Of a stretch of 22,077 nt of DNA, positions 6,497-12,617 are shown in pieces. A program made the translations under genes and the position numbers. The DNA comes from a virus, in the IMG/VR virus record IMGVR_UViG_3300030202_000269, positions 8,953 to 31,029 of that record; one strand, written 5' to 3'. Every line of letters begins with the position of its first letter. Positions within the stretch are counted from its first letter, which is position 1. The notes beneath the pieces are model-generated. The model did not search any database, was not told the DNA's origin, and saw only the letters and a program-made list of their open reading frames with translations.

Positions 6497-8301
6497 GTTT
6501 CACCTACCTTATATTCACCGTCCAAAGGACAGTTTAGTTTAAAAGATTTACCTGCTTGTACGATAGACCCTACCGCTAGACCACCGAAGAAATCTGCTTG
6601 GTCTTCTCTGACCTCACATTGAAATTCATCGTGTACATTCAAAACAAACTTATAATCTATATTGTATTGCTTTGCATACTGGTCTAGTAATACCAACGCT
6701 TTCTTCATAATCACCGCACCTGCACTCTGTAGTAGAGTGTTTAGTGCTGAGTGTTGTGAGCGTATGTGTAGCTTACGTCCATCTAATCCAGTAACCCAAC
6801 CCTTACCACTTGATTGAGTAACTTTCTCTCGCAGTTGTTTTAGTGCGGGAGTATTGTCAAGAAAGTTCTTCTTAAGTATACGCCCACGTTTAGCACCACC
6901 TCCTGCTACCTCGCCAATCTTACTATCACCTGCTCCGTAAAGGAACGCATAGATAAAAGTCTTAGCTTGGTCTCTAGTCTGTAGTCCTGCTGACTTCTGA
7001 TTAGCAGAATGAATGTCACCGTTAAGTATCTCATTAGTGTATTTATCATCATTCATATAGTGTGCTAACATTCTTAACTCTAGCCCACTAGCATCACAGC
7101 CTACTAACTTGTAGTCTTTAGGAACAGTCCATAAGTTTCTACAGTCAGCACCATAGCCACCCTCAAAACCCCATAAAACCTTTCCGTCTTTTCCGTGCTT
7201 AGTCGCAGGGACTTGAGCGCAGTTAGGGTTAGAATGTGTCATCCTACCAGTCACAGCGCCGCAAGGGTTTACCTTACCGTGTACTCGACCAGTACGCTCA
7301 TCTATCGCATCAACCCAACTCTTTACCATAGCTATACGCTTGGTTAGTGTTAAGTAGTCTACAATCAATTGTGCTTCAGGTATATTAACAGATTTAAGTA
7401 CCTTCTCGTCTACGATAGGATTGCCCTTTTCAGTAAATGCTTTAGGCTTCCAACCGAAGTGCTGTAGATACTTAGCTATCTGTTGACGAGAGCCTAAGTT
7501 AAACTCAGGATAATCAAAGTATCCCCAAGCACATTGCTTTACCTCGCACTTAGCTATAGCAGGGTCTCCCTCAGCATCTAACTCATCATAAAAGTGAGCA
7601 CCTTTGTCTAGTTGTGCTTGATACCTCTTAGAGATACTGCCGTCTTTATTCTTCATCTTGTCTTTAGGGTGAACTAAGTCTACCCATACAGGAAGAGGCT
7701 TAAATCTTTCGTGTACCTCATCCTCTATATCCAACACTTTCTCTTTCATCTCAGCTAGTAGTTCATACGCACGTTCTTCATTAAGTATCATACCGTTGTC
7801 GGTCTGTTGCTTAATAATCTCAGCCGTCGTATGTTCTAAATCAACTGCCTCAGAAAAAGTTAAATGTTTAACAAAATGATTGTAAAGAGCTTTAGTAACT
7901 CTTACGTCTTGCTGACAATAAGTCAACATATCGTGGCTATACTCTTCCCAACCACCTTGATAGTCATCCTTATAATCACCGAGCCTCTCGCCCCAAGACC
8001 TTAGAGAGTGACCACCGTCAAGGCTAGGGTTAAATAATCTACTAAGAACGAGAGTGTCCCGTAAATTAAAATCCCAATCCATCCCAGTAAGCCTACGCAG
8101 AACAGGAACATCAAAATTAATAATGTTGTGTCCCACAAGAGTGTCGACACTTTCCGATGCCAACCATTTACGAAAAAGTCCATTCGCTTCTCCTCCTATA
8201 AAGTTGTATACAGTATCCTCGCCATCGTCAAGCATTGCACAGATGCAATGTACTCTATTAGCTTCGAGACCGTCAGTTTCTATATCAAAAAAAGCTCTCA
8301 T
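6478..8301 (-). CDS. Family A DNA polymerase with 3'-5' exonuclease
   Basis: 607 aa, T7 gp5-like replicative polymerase. Exonuclease: FFDIETDG (Asp6, Glu8) and GHNIINFD. Polymerase: motif A VGCDASGLELRMLAHY (Asp403), motif B RDQAKTFIYAFLYG, motif C NVHDEFQ (His557, Asp558). The motif B residue aligned with E. coli Phe762/T7 Tyr526 is Tyr451. The frame opens upstream to 8337, but the ATG at 8301 lies 6 bases after GGAGG and directly before the exonuclease motif, so I chose it. Start overlaps the helicase stop by 17 bases. Residues 144-149 (VKHLTF) are encoded by a copy of the dispersed palindrome. Shorter than T7 gp5 (704 aa), partly because the thumb insertion region looks reduced. Confidence 0.95.
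   Translation of the reverse strand: MRAFFDIETDGLEANRVHCICAMLDDGEDTVYNFIGGEANGLFRKWLASESVDTLVGHNIINFDVPVLRRLTGMDWDFNLRDTLVLSRLFNPSLDGGHSLRSWGERLGDYKDDYQGGWEEYSHDMLTYCQQDVRVTKALYNHFVKHLTFSEAVDLEHTTAEIIKQQTDNGMILNEERAYELLAEMKEKVLDIEDEVHERFKPLPVWVDLVHPKDKMKNKDGSISKRYQAQLDKGAHFYDELDAEGDPAIAKCEVKQCAWGYFDYPEFNLGSRQQIAKYLQHFGWKPKAFTEKGNPIVDEKVLKSVNIPEAQLIVDYLTLTKRIAMVKSWVDAIDERTGRVHGKVNPCGAVTGRMTHSNPNCAQVPATKHGKDGKVLWGFEGGYGADCRNLWTVPKDYKLVGCDASGLELRMLAHYMNDDKYTNEILNGDIHSANQKSAGLQTRDQAKTFIYAFLYGAGDSKIGEVAGGGAKRGRILKKNFLDNTPALKQLREKVTQSSGKGWVTGLDGRKLHIRSQHSALNTLLQSAGAVIMKKALVLLDQYAKQYNIDYKFVLNVHDEFQCEVREDQADFFGGLAVGSIVQAGKSFKLNCPLDGEYKVGETWQQTH
7859..7872 (-). repeat. Dispersed palindrome GTTAAATGTTTAAC, copy 2, inside DNA polymerase
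   Basis: Exact core within the polymerase gene, with AAAAA to the left and AAAA to the right. Read in frame on the minus strand it is GTT AAA CAT TTA AC, coding V-K-H-L-T at residues 144-148 between the exonuclease and polymerase regions. Confidence 0.85.
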
Positions 8302-9955
8302 CAAGTACCTCCGAAAGTCTTCCAGTTTCACTATCATACTGTAACCTACAAGCCTTGCCAGTCAAACCCGAAAACCTATTCTTTATAACTCGTAGTGTTG
8401 TTTGATTACGAATTATAGGGTCATCATCCTGTTGGTTACGCTCCAATCCGATAACTATATCAGAAAGTTGAGCGATTGCCGCAGAGCCTCTTAACTCAGA
8501 TAGCGATACTTGTCCGCCCTCTTCGTGTGCTTTACCTTGTGGTCGTCTGAGATGAGAGATAAGGAATAATCCTATGCCCGTCTCTTGGACTATCTTTCTA
8601 AGGTTTGTCATAATTGCGTCAATTGCTTTCCTTTCGTCTAGTATACCATCTTGGTCAGAAACTACAATAGATAAATGGTCTAAAACTATCCACTTACAAT
8701 CGAAAGATTTAGCGTAAGTTCTAATCACATTGAGTAGTGAGTCTTCCGACATACTACCGAAGTGGTCATAGAAGTATACATTCTTGTCGCCTACCGATTT
8801 CTGCCATAGAGCCTTTTTGTCTTCGGGGCTTAACTCTCTCTCATACTGTGGTATGTGAATAGGTGAGTTAGCTTCGATAGACATCAAGCCTTTAACAGTA
8901 CGCTCGATAGATTCCTCTAGGTGAATGATAGCTAGGTTATCGTCAGTCTTATCAAGTATGTATGATTCTAACTCCTTAACAACGCTAGTCTTACCCATAC
9001 CCGAACCACTCGTTATAGTTACCAATTCCTTAGACCTAAAGCCGTAGGTTAGTTTATTAAGACCTGCCCAAGGATAGTCAATATTGACGAGGTTCTCATC
9101 TTTTATAAGATGTTCCCACGTATCCTCACCTTTGACTATTCCCGCAGGTGTGTAAGACTCAGCAGACCACCACGCATTGGTGAACTCTTTAATCTTACCG
9201 TTAATCAACATATCACTAGCGTCTTTCATAGGCAACCTGCAGACCTTTAGCTTACCGACAGATATAATATCCTGTACGTCTTTAACTGCTTGAAAACCTG
9301 CTTGGTCTTGGTCGAAACATAAGACCACATTATCAAAGGACTCGATGTATTCTAAGTTATCTTTGACGTCCCTAGCGGCTGAATTAGCCCCGTTCTTAAG
9401 TGAGACAACCTGCCACTTGCCGTCAAACATTTCGCTCACAGAAAGGGCATCTAGTTCGCCCTCACAGATAGTTAAGTATTTACCTCCCGAACGGTTAGCA
9501 TTCTGCCCGAATAAACCTGCACCTTTATTAGTCCCAATAATTTGAAACTCTTTAGTTGCGACAGTTCTCTCTTTGTAGCCAATTAAGTTATTGCTATCTT
9601 TTGAGTCGTAGTATGGATAGTAGTGTTTGTCTATCTTACCACCTTTGTCGTAGCTTACCGTTACACCAAATTTCTTGGTGATGTTAGAGGAAATCCTTCT
9701 ATCCTTAATCATAGCCCCACTTGTACCTCGTGGTGTTACACTTTGCATAGAATTATTCTCCAAATTAAAATATTCGCTTGTGACATCAAAAGTTAAATGT
9801 TTAACTTTTTTCTCATAGTGACCACAAGCATTACAATAACCGTGTCCGTCAGAGTAGACCGAAAGGTTATCACCTGCTCTGTCCCCACCCGTCTCACGAC
9901 AGGCAGGGCAGGGCTTATGCTCTACAAAAGTAGAGGGGTTATGCGAAGAACTCAC
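8285..9955 (-). CDS. T7 gp4-like primase-helicase
   Basis: 556 aa, GTG start. N-terminal zinc ribbon CPAC...CNAC (Cys16, 19, 41, 44); TOPRIM primase core with ICEGELDAL (Glu165) and CFDQDQAG (Asp215, Asp217); C-terminal RecA-like helicase with Walker A SGSGMGKT (316-323), Walker B WIVLDHL, then LISHLRRP and ELRGSAAIAQLSD, as in DnaB/gp4 hexameric helicases. It would unwind DNA and make primers for the polymerase next door. The GTG lies inside the SSB gene's last codons (17-base overlap) with only GAAGAG upstream, so translation is probably coupled to SSB. A palindrome copy encodes VKHLTF (residues 51-56) in the linker just after the zinc ribbon. Confidence 0.95.
   Translation of the reverse strand: MSSSHNPSTFVEHKPCPACRETGGDRAGDNLSVYSDGHGYCNACGHYEKKVKHLTFDVTSEYFNLENNSMQSVTPRGTSGAMIKDRRISSNITKKFGVTVSYDKGGKIDKHYYPYYDSKDSNNLIGYKERTVATKEFQIIGTNKGAGLFGQNANRSGGKYLTICEGELDALSVSEMFDGKWQVVSLKNGANSAARDVKDNLEYIESFDNVVLCFDQDQAGFQAVKDVQDIISVGKLKVCRLPMKDASDMLINGKIKEFTNAWWSAESYTPAGIVKGEDTWEHLIKDENLVNIDYPWAGLNKLTYGFRSKELVTITSGSGMGKTSVVKELESYILDKTDDNLAIIHLEESIERTVKGLMSIEANSPIHIPQYERELSPEDKKALWQKSVGDKNVYFYDHFGSMSEDSLLNVIRTYAKSFDCKWIVLDHLSIVVSDQDGILDERKAIDAIMTNLRKIVQETGIGLFLISHLRRPQGKAHEEGGQVSLSELRGSAAIAQLSDIVIGLERNQQDDDPIIRNQTTLRVIKNRFSGLTGKACRLQYDSETGRLSEVLDESFF
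9792..9805 (-). repeat. Dispersed palindrome GTTAAATGTTTAAC, copy 3, inside primase-helicase
   Basis: Exact core with AAAA/TTTT flanks (9788-9809), so the symmetric element is 22 bp apart from its central two bases. Coding for V51-K-H-L-T-F56 in the same reading frame as copy 2 in the polymerase gene, although the two proteins are not related here. Confidence 0.88.
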
Positions 9956-10346
9956 TTGTCTCTTCGTCAGCAGATTTATAACCCTCAGTACGCTTCATAA
10001 CCTTAACCGCAGTCAGGTATGTAGCGAAACCGTGTTGGGGGTGTTCATTCCCCTTTTTCCAAAGTACCTGTACCTCAGACTCAGCACCGAAATCGTGTCC
10101 GATAGCCTCGCCGTCAGCAGTCTTTACCATATCAAAGGATAAAGGATACTTAGTAGAGAATTTACGGGCTTTGTAAGACCCACCATCCTCTGTCTGAATA
10201 GTCCTAACCTTGACACCCTCTGCTTCTAGTGCCTTGGCTTCCTTATCGTCAACAGCGACAGTAAGCGTATACTTACCAGTATCTTCACCGTTGAACTTTT
10301 CTGTACTGTCTAGATAGACGTACTTTGCTGTACCTGTAGTTATCAT
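9939..10346 (-). CDS. Single-stranded DNA-binding protein, T7 gp2.5-like
   Basis: 135 aa. Strand-rich OB-fold-like pattern (AKYVYLDSTEKFNG, KYTLTVAVDD, ARKFSTKYPLSFDM, EVQVLWKKGN) and an acidic C-terminal tail ending SADEETSEFFA, the hallmark of gp2.5-type SSBs in which the acidic tail with aromatic end contacts polymerase and helicase. Here one alanine follows the two phenylalanines. It is the first replication gene behind a strong leftward promoter and a structured leader, and it overlaps the primase-helicase start by 17 bases. AAGGAA lies 9 bases before the ATG and can be covered by leader pairing. Family call from pattern, tail and position. Confidence 0.82.
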   Translation of the reverse strand: MITTGTAKYVYLDSTEKFNGEDTGKYTLTVAVDDKEAKALEAEGVKVRTIQTEDGGSYKARKFSTKYPLSFDMVKTADGEAIGHDFGAESEVQVLWKKGNEHPQHGFATYLTAVKVMKRTEGYKSADEETSEFFA

Positions 10347-10356
10347 AATTATTATT

Positions 10357-10412
10357 TCCTTGAGACCTAGAAAAATAAACCTAAGTTAGCGGTCTCAAAG
10401 GACTAACTTAGG
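10357..10412 (-). promoter_or_regulatory. SSB mRNA leader: hairpin plus Shine-Dalgarno-covering helix (possible pseudoknot)
   Basis: On the transcript, CCTAAGTTAG (10412-10403) pairs perfectly with CTAACTTAGG (10389-10380). The loop holds TCCTTTGAGACC (10402-10391), which can pair with GGTCTCAAGGA (10367-10357) except for one bulged U. The latter strand includes the AAGGA of the SSB ribosome binding site. The two helices interleave, giving an H-type pseudoknot order. The first hairpin is followed by TTTATTTTT, so it could also act as an attenuator. This arrangement could allow autogenous control by SSB, as known for T4 gp32; that is inference. Confidence 0.7.
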
Positions 10413-10417
10413 TCTTT

Positions 10418-10466
10418 AGATTTACCTAAAGTGATAATCATTATAATTACCACTTTAGATGAATCT
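10418..10466 (-). promoter_or_regulatory. 5'-terminal hairpin of the SSB transcript
   Basis: AGATT-cat-CTAAAGTG-g-TAAT pairs with ATTA-t-CACTTTAG-gta-AATCT around a 7-base loop, starting right at the predicted 5' end of the leftward transcript. An alternative short stem (CTTTAG/CTAAAG, 10414-10431) competes with part of it. It could protect the RNA 5' end or take part in a switch with the next helices. Confidence 0.6.
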
Positions 10467-10467
10467 A

Positions 10468-10503
10468 TAGTAATATTTTATCATACTTATTAATCAGAGT
10501 CAA
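10468..10503 (-). promoter_or_regulatory. Leftward sigma-70-type promoter for SSB and replication genes
   Basis: TTGACT (10503-10498), 17-base spacer, TAAAAT (10480-10475), then ATTACTATAGATT around the predicted start near 10468. The -35 lies inside the 3' end of the upstream zinc-ribbon gene. It shares 36 of 42 positions with the rightward promoter at 15108, including all 13 bases after the -10. Confidence 0.8.
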
Positions 10504-10669
10504 CCCTAATATCTTCTTTATTTATGACCTCATCATCATCTAACCAAGTATAAGGGTTAGAGTGATACCTACAGACAGAGCATAAATCAACAAACTTAGA
10601 CTTATCTGTAGGCTCTCTAGCTTTAGACTCCCATTCGTTGAGTACGGCATCGCAACATTTACATCTCAT
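10490..10669 (-). CDS. Small zinc-ribbon protein, unknown function
   Basis: 59 aa. MRCKCCDAVLNEWE...FVDLCSVCRYHS holds two CxxC pairs (CKCC and CSVC), a likely zinc ribbon of a type common in T7-like phages, followed by an acidic C-terminus (DDDEVINKEDIRVDSD). The frame extends 7 codons upstream to 10690, but the ATG at 10669 has GGAG 7 bases upstream and overlaps the preceding stop as ATGA, so it is the start. The gene's last codons contain the -35 box of the SSB promoter. Confidence 0.7.
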   Translation of the reverse strand: MRCKCCDAVLNEWESKAREPTDKSKFVDLCSVCRYHSNPYTWLDDDEVINKEDIRVDSD

Positions 10670-10887
10670 TTTTGTACTCCATCTAACCACTCATTATACT
10701 CTTTCTGAAATTCCGGGGAATTTAAGATTTCTTGAGTTTTGGTGTACTCGTCTACACCTGCTCTTCTCTCTCTTTCTTCCTCGTACAGTTGGTCAAATAG
10801 AAATTCATTATTATCTACTTCGCCTCCTTCCCAGTCATACTCATCCTTATTAGCATAAGTTCTTTCTACTCCGTTAATGTCTGCCAT
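10666..10887 (-). CDS. Small acidic protein, unknown function
   Basis: 73 aa, strongly acidic (DEYDWEGGEVDNNEFLFDQLYEEE), with a helical C-terminus (LNSPEFQKEYNEWLDGVQK). GGAGG lies 6 bases before the ATG, inside the previous 56-aa gene, which it overlaps by 14 bases. The stop overlaps the next start as ATGA. Small acidic early phage proteins often bind host enzymes or mimic DNA, but nothing here proves that. Not recognised. Confidence 0.6.
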   Translation of the reverse strand: MADINGVERTYANKDEYDWEGGEVDNNEFLFDQLYEEERERRAGVDEYTKTQEILNSPEFQKEYNEWLDGVQK

Positions 10888-11044
10888 TTAGTGCCTCCTT
10901 TAGGTCGTGTAAATATTGTAAATGTTCGTTAGATTCTAGTAGCTCATCAACTATTGCATTAGCTCTATCAATTCTTCTCTTTAAATCTCTATTGATTATT
11001 AATGCTTGGTTATAAGCGTTCATATTGTTATTAGGGTTAGCCAT
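10874..11044 (-). CDS. 56-aa predicted coiled-coil protein
   Basis: MANPNNNMNAYNQALIINRD then LKRRIDRANAIVDELLESNE and a helical end. Residues 14-50 show heptad-like leucine/isoleucine spacing, so a short coiled coil is likely. A full AAGGAGG Shine-Dalgarno lies 6 bases upstream, which is the main evidence for expression. It overlaps the previous gene by 8 bases and the next by 14. Function unknown. Confidence 0.6.
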   Translation of the reverse strand: MANPNNNMNAYNQALIINRDLKRRIDRANAIVDELLESNEHLQYLHDLKEALNGRH

Positions 11045-11216
11045 CGTTGACCTCCTTTCGTCCTACAGACCACCCGTGCTTCATAGCATACACACGGGCG
11101 TCAATTTCTGCCATATCTTCAGCCATACAGTTACCCTCACCATCAGTCACAAAGTAAGTGTATTTCTGTTCCTCGTACGCCTCAGTAAGGCGTTGCATAA
11201 AAGGTTTATCATTCAT
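11037..11216 (-). CDS. 59-aa hypothetical protein
   Basis: MNDKPFMQRLTEAYEEQKYT followed by YFVTDGEGNCMAEDMAEIDA and a basic end. GGAG lies 8 bases before the ATG. The ATG overlaps the previous stop by one base (TAATG), and its own stop overlaps the next start by 8. Predicted small mixed alpha/beta protein; no family recognised. Confidence 0.55.
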   Translation of the reverse strand: MNDKPFMQRLTEAYEEQKYTYFVTDGEGNCMAEDMAEIDARVYAMKHGWSVGRKEVNDG

Positions 11217-11395
11217 TATATTTTCTCCTCTAAATCTTCTACCTCTATAGACTCAGCCGTATAAGACCAGTCATTATTAGGGGCTTCAAATATTTTAATT
11301 GTCCCGTCATCATTTAGGACTTCGTTACCGTCTTCGTCCATCAAGTAAAAAGTACAGTCCCAAACATAGATAGTATGGTTTTTATATTTTTTCAT
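11216..11395 (-). CDS. 59-aa acidic hypothetical protein
   Basis: MKKYKNHTIYVWDCTFYLMD, then a D/E-rich second half (EDGNEVLNDDGTIKIF...). AGGAG lies ~9 bases upstream of the ATG. The stop shares one base with the next start, so the two are coupled. Likely a small beta-rich protein; not recognised. Confidence 0.55.
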   Translation of the reverse strand: MKKYKNHTIYVWDCTFYLMDEDGNEVLNDDGTIKIFEAPNNDWSYTAESIEVEDLEEKI

Positions 11396-11409
11396 TTTAT
11401 ATTTTCTCC

Positions 11410-11613
11410 TTAAAAGTTTACTGTGTGTTCAATCCCCTCGTCAAACAGGGCTTTATAGTAGTCAGCTTTACCCTTATAGAATAAAGCTAACTCCATTTTA
11501 TCATCAAAGTCTGCGTCTAGGTAAAGATTTTTCATCTTCTTATATTCCGTCGCACAGTCTATTAGGGATACCTCTTTTAGAGGCGTCCAGTTTCTACCGC
11601 TTAGATTATTCAT
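11410..11613 (-). CDS. 67-aa hypothetical protein
   Basis: MNNLSGRNWTPLKEVSLIDC followed by two probable helices (ATEYKKMKNLYLDAD, DDKMELALFYKGKADYYKALFDEG). GAGGAA lies upstream within the end of the previous gene, which it overlaps by 8 bases. Part of the run of small accessory genes; function unknown. Confidence 0.55.
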   Translation of the reverse strand: MNNLSGRNWTPLKEVSLIDCATEYKKMKNLYLDADFDDKMELALFYKGKADYYKALFDEGIEHTVNF

Positions 11614-11890
11614 CGTCGTCTTCCTCAGCGTTTACCATCTTTTCTAAACACTCAGGACACTCGTCCTCAAAGATGTCATAAGTCGCACAGCAATCATCAC
11701 ATTCGATATGAGTTGCTTCGTAATCTTCGTCAGTAATCTCTAGAGACCATTTTATTTCGTCGTCATAATCGTCTGCCCAAACTTTCTCTTGGGCGATTCT
11801 TTCAGCCTCTTCGTAATCTTCAGCCATTATGTCAACATCAAAAGATGACTCTTGAGTAAGTGTTACTCGTACAAAATAATTTTTTTTCAT
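11606..11890 (-). CDS. Small acidic zinc-ribbon protein
   Basis: 94 aa. The N-terminal half (KKNYFVRVTLTQESSFDVDI, then AEDYEEAERIAQEKVW) resembles small proteins with a strand-strand-helix and an EEAIxxA motif. The C-terminal half has CDDCC...CPECLEKM, a likely zinc ribbon, and a very acidic end (NAEEDDDE). An ATG 5 codons upstream (11905) has no ribosome binding site; the ATG at 11890 has GGAG 9 bases upstream, so I chose it. First gene after the palindrome copy 4 and the candidate extended -10 promoter. Confidence 0.6.
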   Translation of the reverse strand: MKKNYFVRVTLTQESSFDVDIMAEDYEEAERIAQEKVWADDYDDEIKWSLEITDEDYEATHIECDDCCATYDIFEDECPECLEKMVNAEEDDDE

Positions 11891-11918
11891 TATAAATATC
11901 TCCATATAGTTATTTTTT

Positions 11919-11968
11919 TAGGTACTCTTCCGTATTACTAGTAAGAATAAGAAAAAGAAGAGTATATC
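11919..11968 (-). promoter_or_regulatory. Leader hairpin next to palindrome copy 4
   Basis: TACTCTTC on the + strand (about 11922-11929) is perfectly complementary to GAAGAGTA (about 11958-11965); the loop holds the palindrome TTACTAGTAA. Read leftward it lies between palindrome copy 4 and the ribosome binding site of the 94-aa gene. No U-tract follows, so it is more likely a leader structure than a terminator. Confidence 0.4.
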
Positions 11969-11973
11969 AAAAA
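11961..11973 (-). promoter_or_regulatory. Possible extended -10 promoter (TGATATACT)
   Basis: Read leftward, TGATATACT (11969-11961) fits an extended -10 box (TG-n-TATAAT, one mismatch). No good -35 exists; the palindrome copy 4 occupies the spacer and -35 area. A promoter is expected here because an intrinsic terminator lies just upstream at 12047-12086. Confidence 0.4.
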
Positions 11974-11987
11974 GTTAAACGTTTAAC
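11974..11987 (-). repeat. Dispersed palindrome GTTAAACGTTTAAC, copy 4 (perfect)
   Basis: The only copy with a symmetric CG centre. With AAAA and TTTT flanks it is a perfect 22-bp palindrome (11970-11991). It lies between a terminator and the candidate extended -10 promoter of the 94-aa gene. Confidence 0.9.
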
Positions 11988-12046
11988 TTTTCTTGAGCCT
12001 TACTACAAAAACCACTAGAAATAGCGATTTTTGGACTAAAGCCGAC

Positions 12047-12086
12047 AAAAGAGAGTCCGTAGAATTCGATTCTAGCGGACTTCTCT
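12047..12086 (-). terminator. Leftward intrinsic terminator
   Basis: On the minus strand AGAG-a-AGTCCG-c-TAGAAT pairs with ATTCTA-CGGACT-CTCT around a 3-base loop, 16 pairs with two single-base bulges, followed by TTTT. A small GGG/CCC hairpin (AAGGG-CATA-CCCTT) lies just before it. It follows the 43-aa basic gene. Confidence 0.7.
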
Positions 12087-12109
12087 AGTGTAGGAAGGGT
12101 ATGCCCTTG

Positions 12110-12241
12110 CTAAAAATTATACTTCAGCTTACGGTGTACCCTGTGGTCTCTCAGCCGTTGCCGTCTCTTTTTGCGTGAGATTTGAACGGTAATACCCCTC
12201 TCTTTGACAGGTATTTTAATTATTTTTCTTGATTGTTGCAT
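12110..12241 (-). CDS. 43-aa highly basic protein
   Basis: Starts MQQSRKIIKIPVKERGITVQ and continues with ISRKKRRQRLRDHRVHRKLK; about two fifths of residues are Lys, Arg or His. GAGG lies 6 bases before the ATG and overlaps the end of the preceding gene; a terminator follows the stop. Such a peptide would be expected to bind nucleic acid, or to act on a host target, but no family is recognised. Without this gene the stretch 11992-12250 would be unexplained. Confidence 0.6.
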   Translation of the reverse strand: MQQSRKIIKIPVKERGITVQISRKKRRQRLRDHRVHRKLKYNF

Positions 12242-12250
12242 AGTATGCCT

Positions 12251-12526
12251 CTATTTAGTATTCCACCCGTGGTCATCATAACCGCTAACCCAGTCGGATT
12301 TGTGCTTCAACTGCTCGACAGTCTGTGTTAAGTTGTCAATTTGCTCTTGCATTTGAATTAAGATTGCAATGTATGTATCAGGCTCTATCGAATATTCATA
12401 ATTCTCTAGCGATAGCTTGCCTCTATCATCAAAAATGTTTGAGCCGAACTGGTCTTTAATATCAAACTTTCTGTCTACTTCGTTGTCAAAGTCTCTGATA
12501 TCACTTGAATATATACTAATTTCCAT
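12251..12526 (-). CDS. 91-aa hypothetical protein with C-terminal coiled coil
   Basis: Begins MEISIYSSDIRDFDNEVDRK. A strand-rich, acidic first half (IFDDRGKLSLENYEYSIEPD) is followed by a heptad-like helix YIAILIQMQEQIDNLTQTVE continuing to QLKHK, then a tryptophan/histidine-containing end. An ATG 5 codons upstream lacks a ribosome binding site; the ATG at 12526 has GGAG 9 bases before it. The leader shares the 17-base string ATCTCCATATAGTTATT (+ strand) with the 94-aa gene. Probably a multimeric small protein; unknown function. Confidence 0.6.
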   Translation of the reverse strand: MEISIYSSDIRDFDNEVDRKFDIKDQFGSNIFDDRGKLSLENYEYSIEPDTYIAILIQMQEQIDNLTQTVEQLKHKSDWVSGYDDHGWNTK

Positions 12527-12570
12527 TTTATTTATCTCCATATAGTTATTAAAATTAAGGTTCTTGCACC

Positions 12571-12594
12571 CAAAAACCCCCAGTTAAGGGGGTT
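12571..12594 (-). terminator. Leftward intrinsic terminator
   Basis: On the minus strand AACCCCC-TTAACT-GGGGGTT is followed by TTT, giving a 7-bp GC-rich stem. It lies between the 75-aa and 91-aa genes. A second small stem (CTAG.CCA/TGGCTAG, about 12601-12621) overlaps the stop of the upstream gene. Confidence 0.7.
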
Positions 12595-12617
12595 ATTAGG
12601 CTAGACCAAAAAAGTGG

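Noticed and set aside
8302-8337. Longer N-terminus of the DNA polymerase
   Set aside because: The ATG at 8301 has GGAGG at 6 bases and directly precedes the exonuclease motif.
11992-12090. Possible tRNA (TTCGATT near a stable stem)
   Set aside because: The bases form one simple hairpin with a 3-base loop; no D-arm, anticodon arm or acceptor stem can be placed. It fits a leftward terminator.
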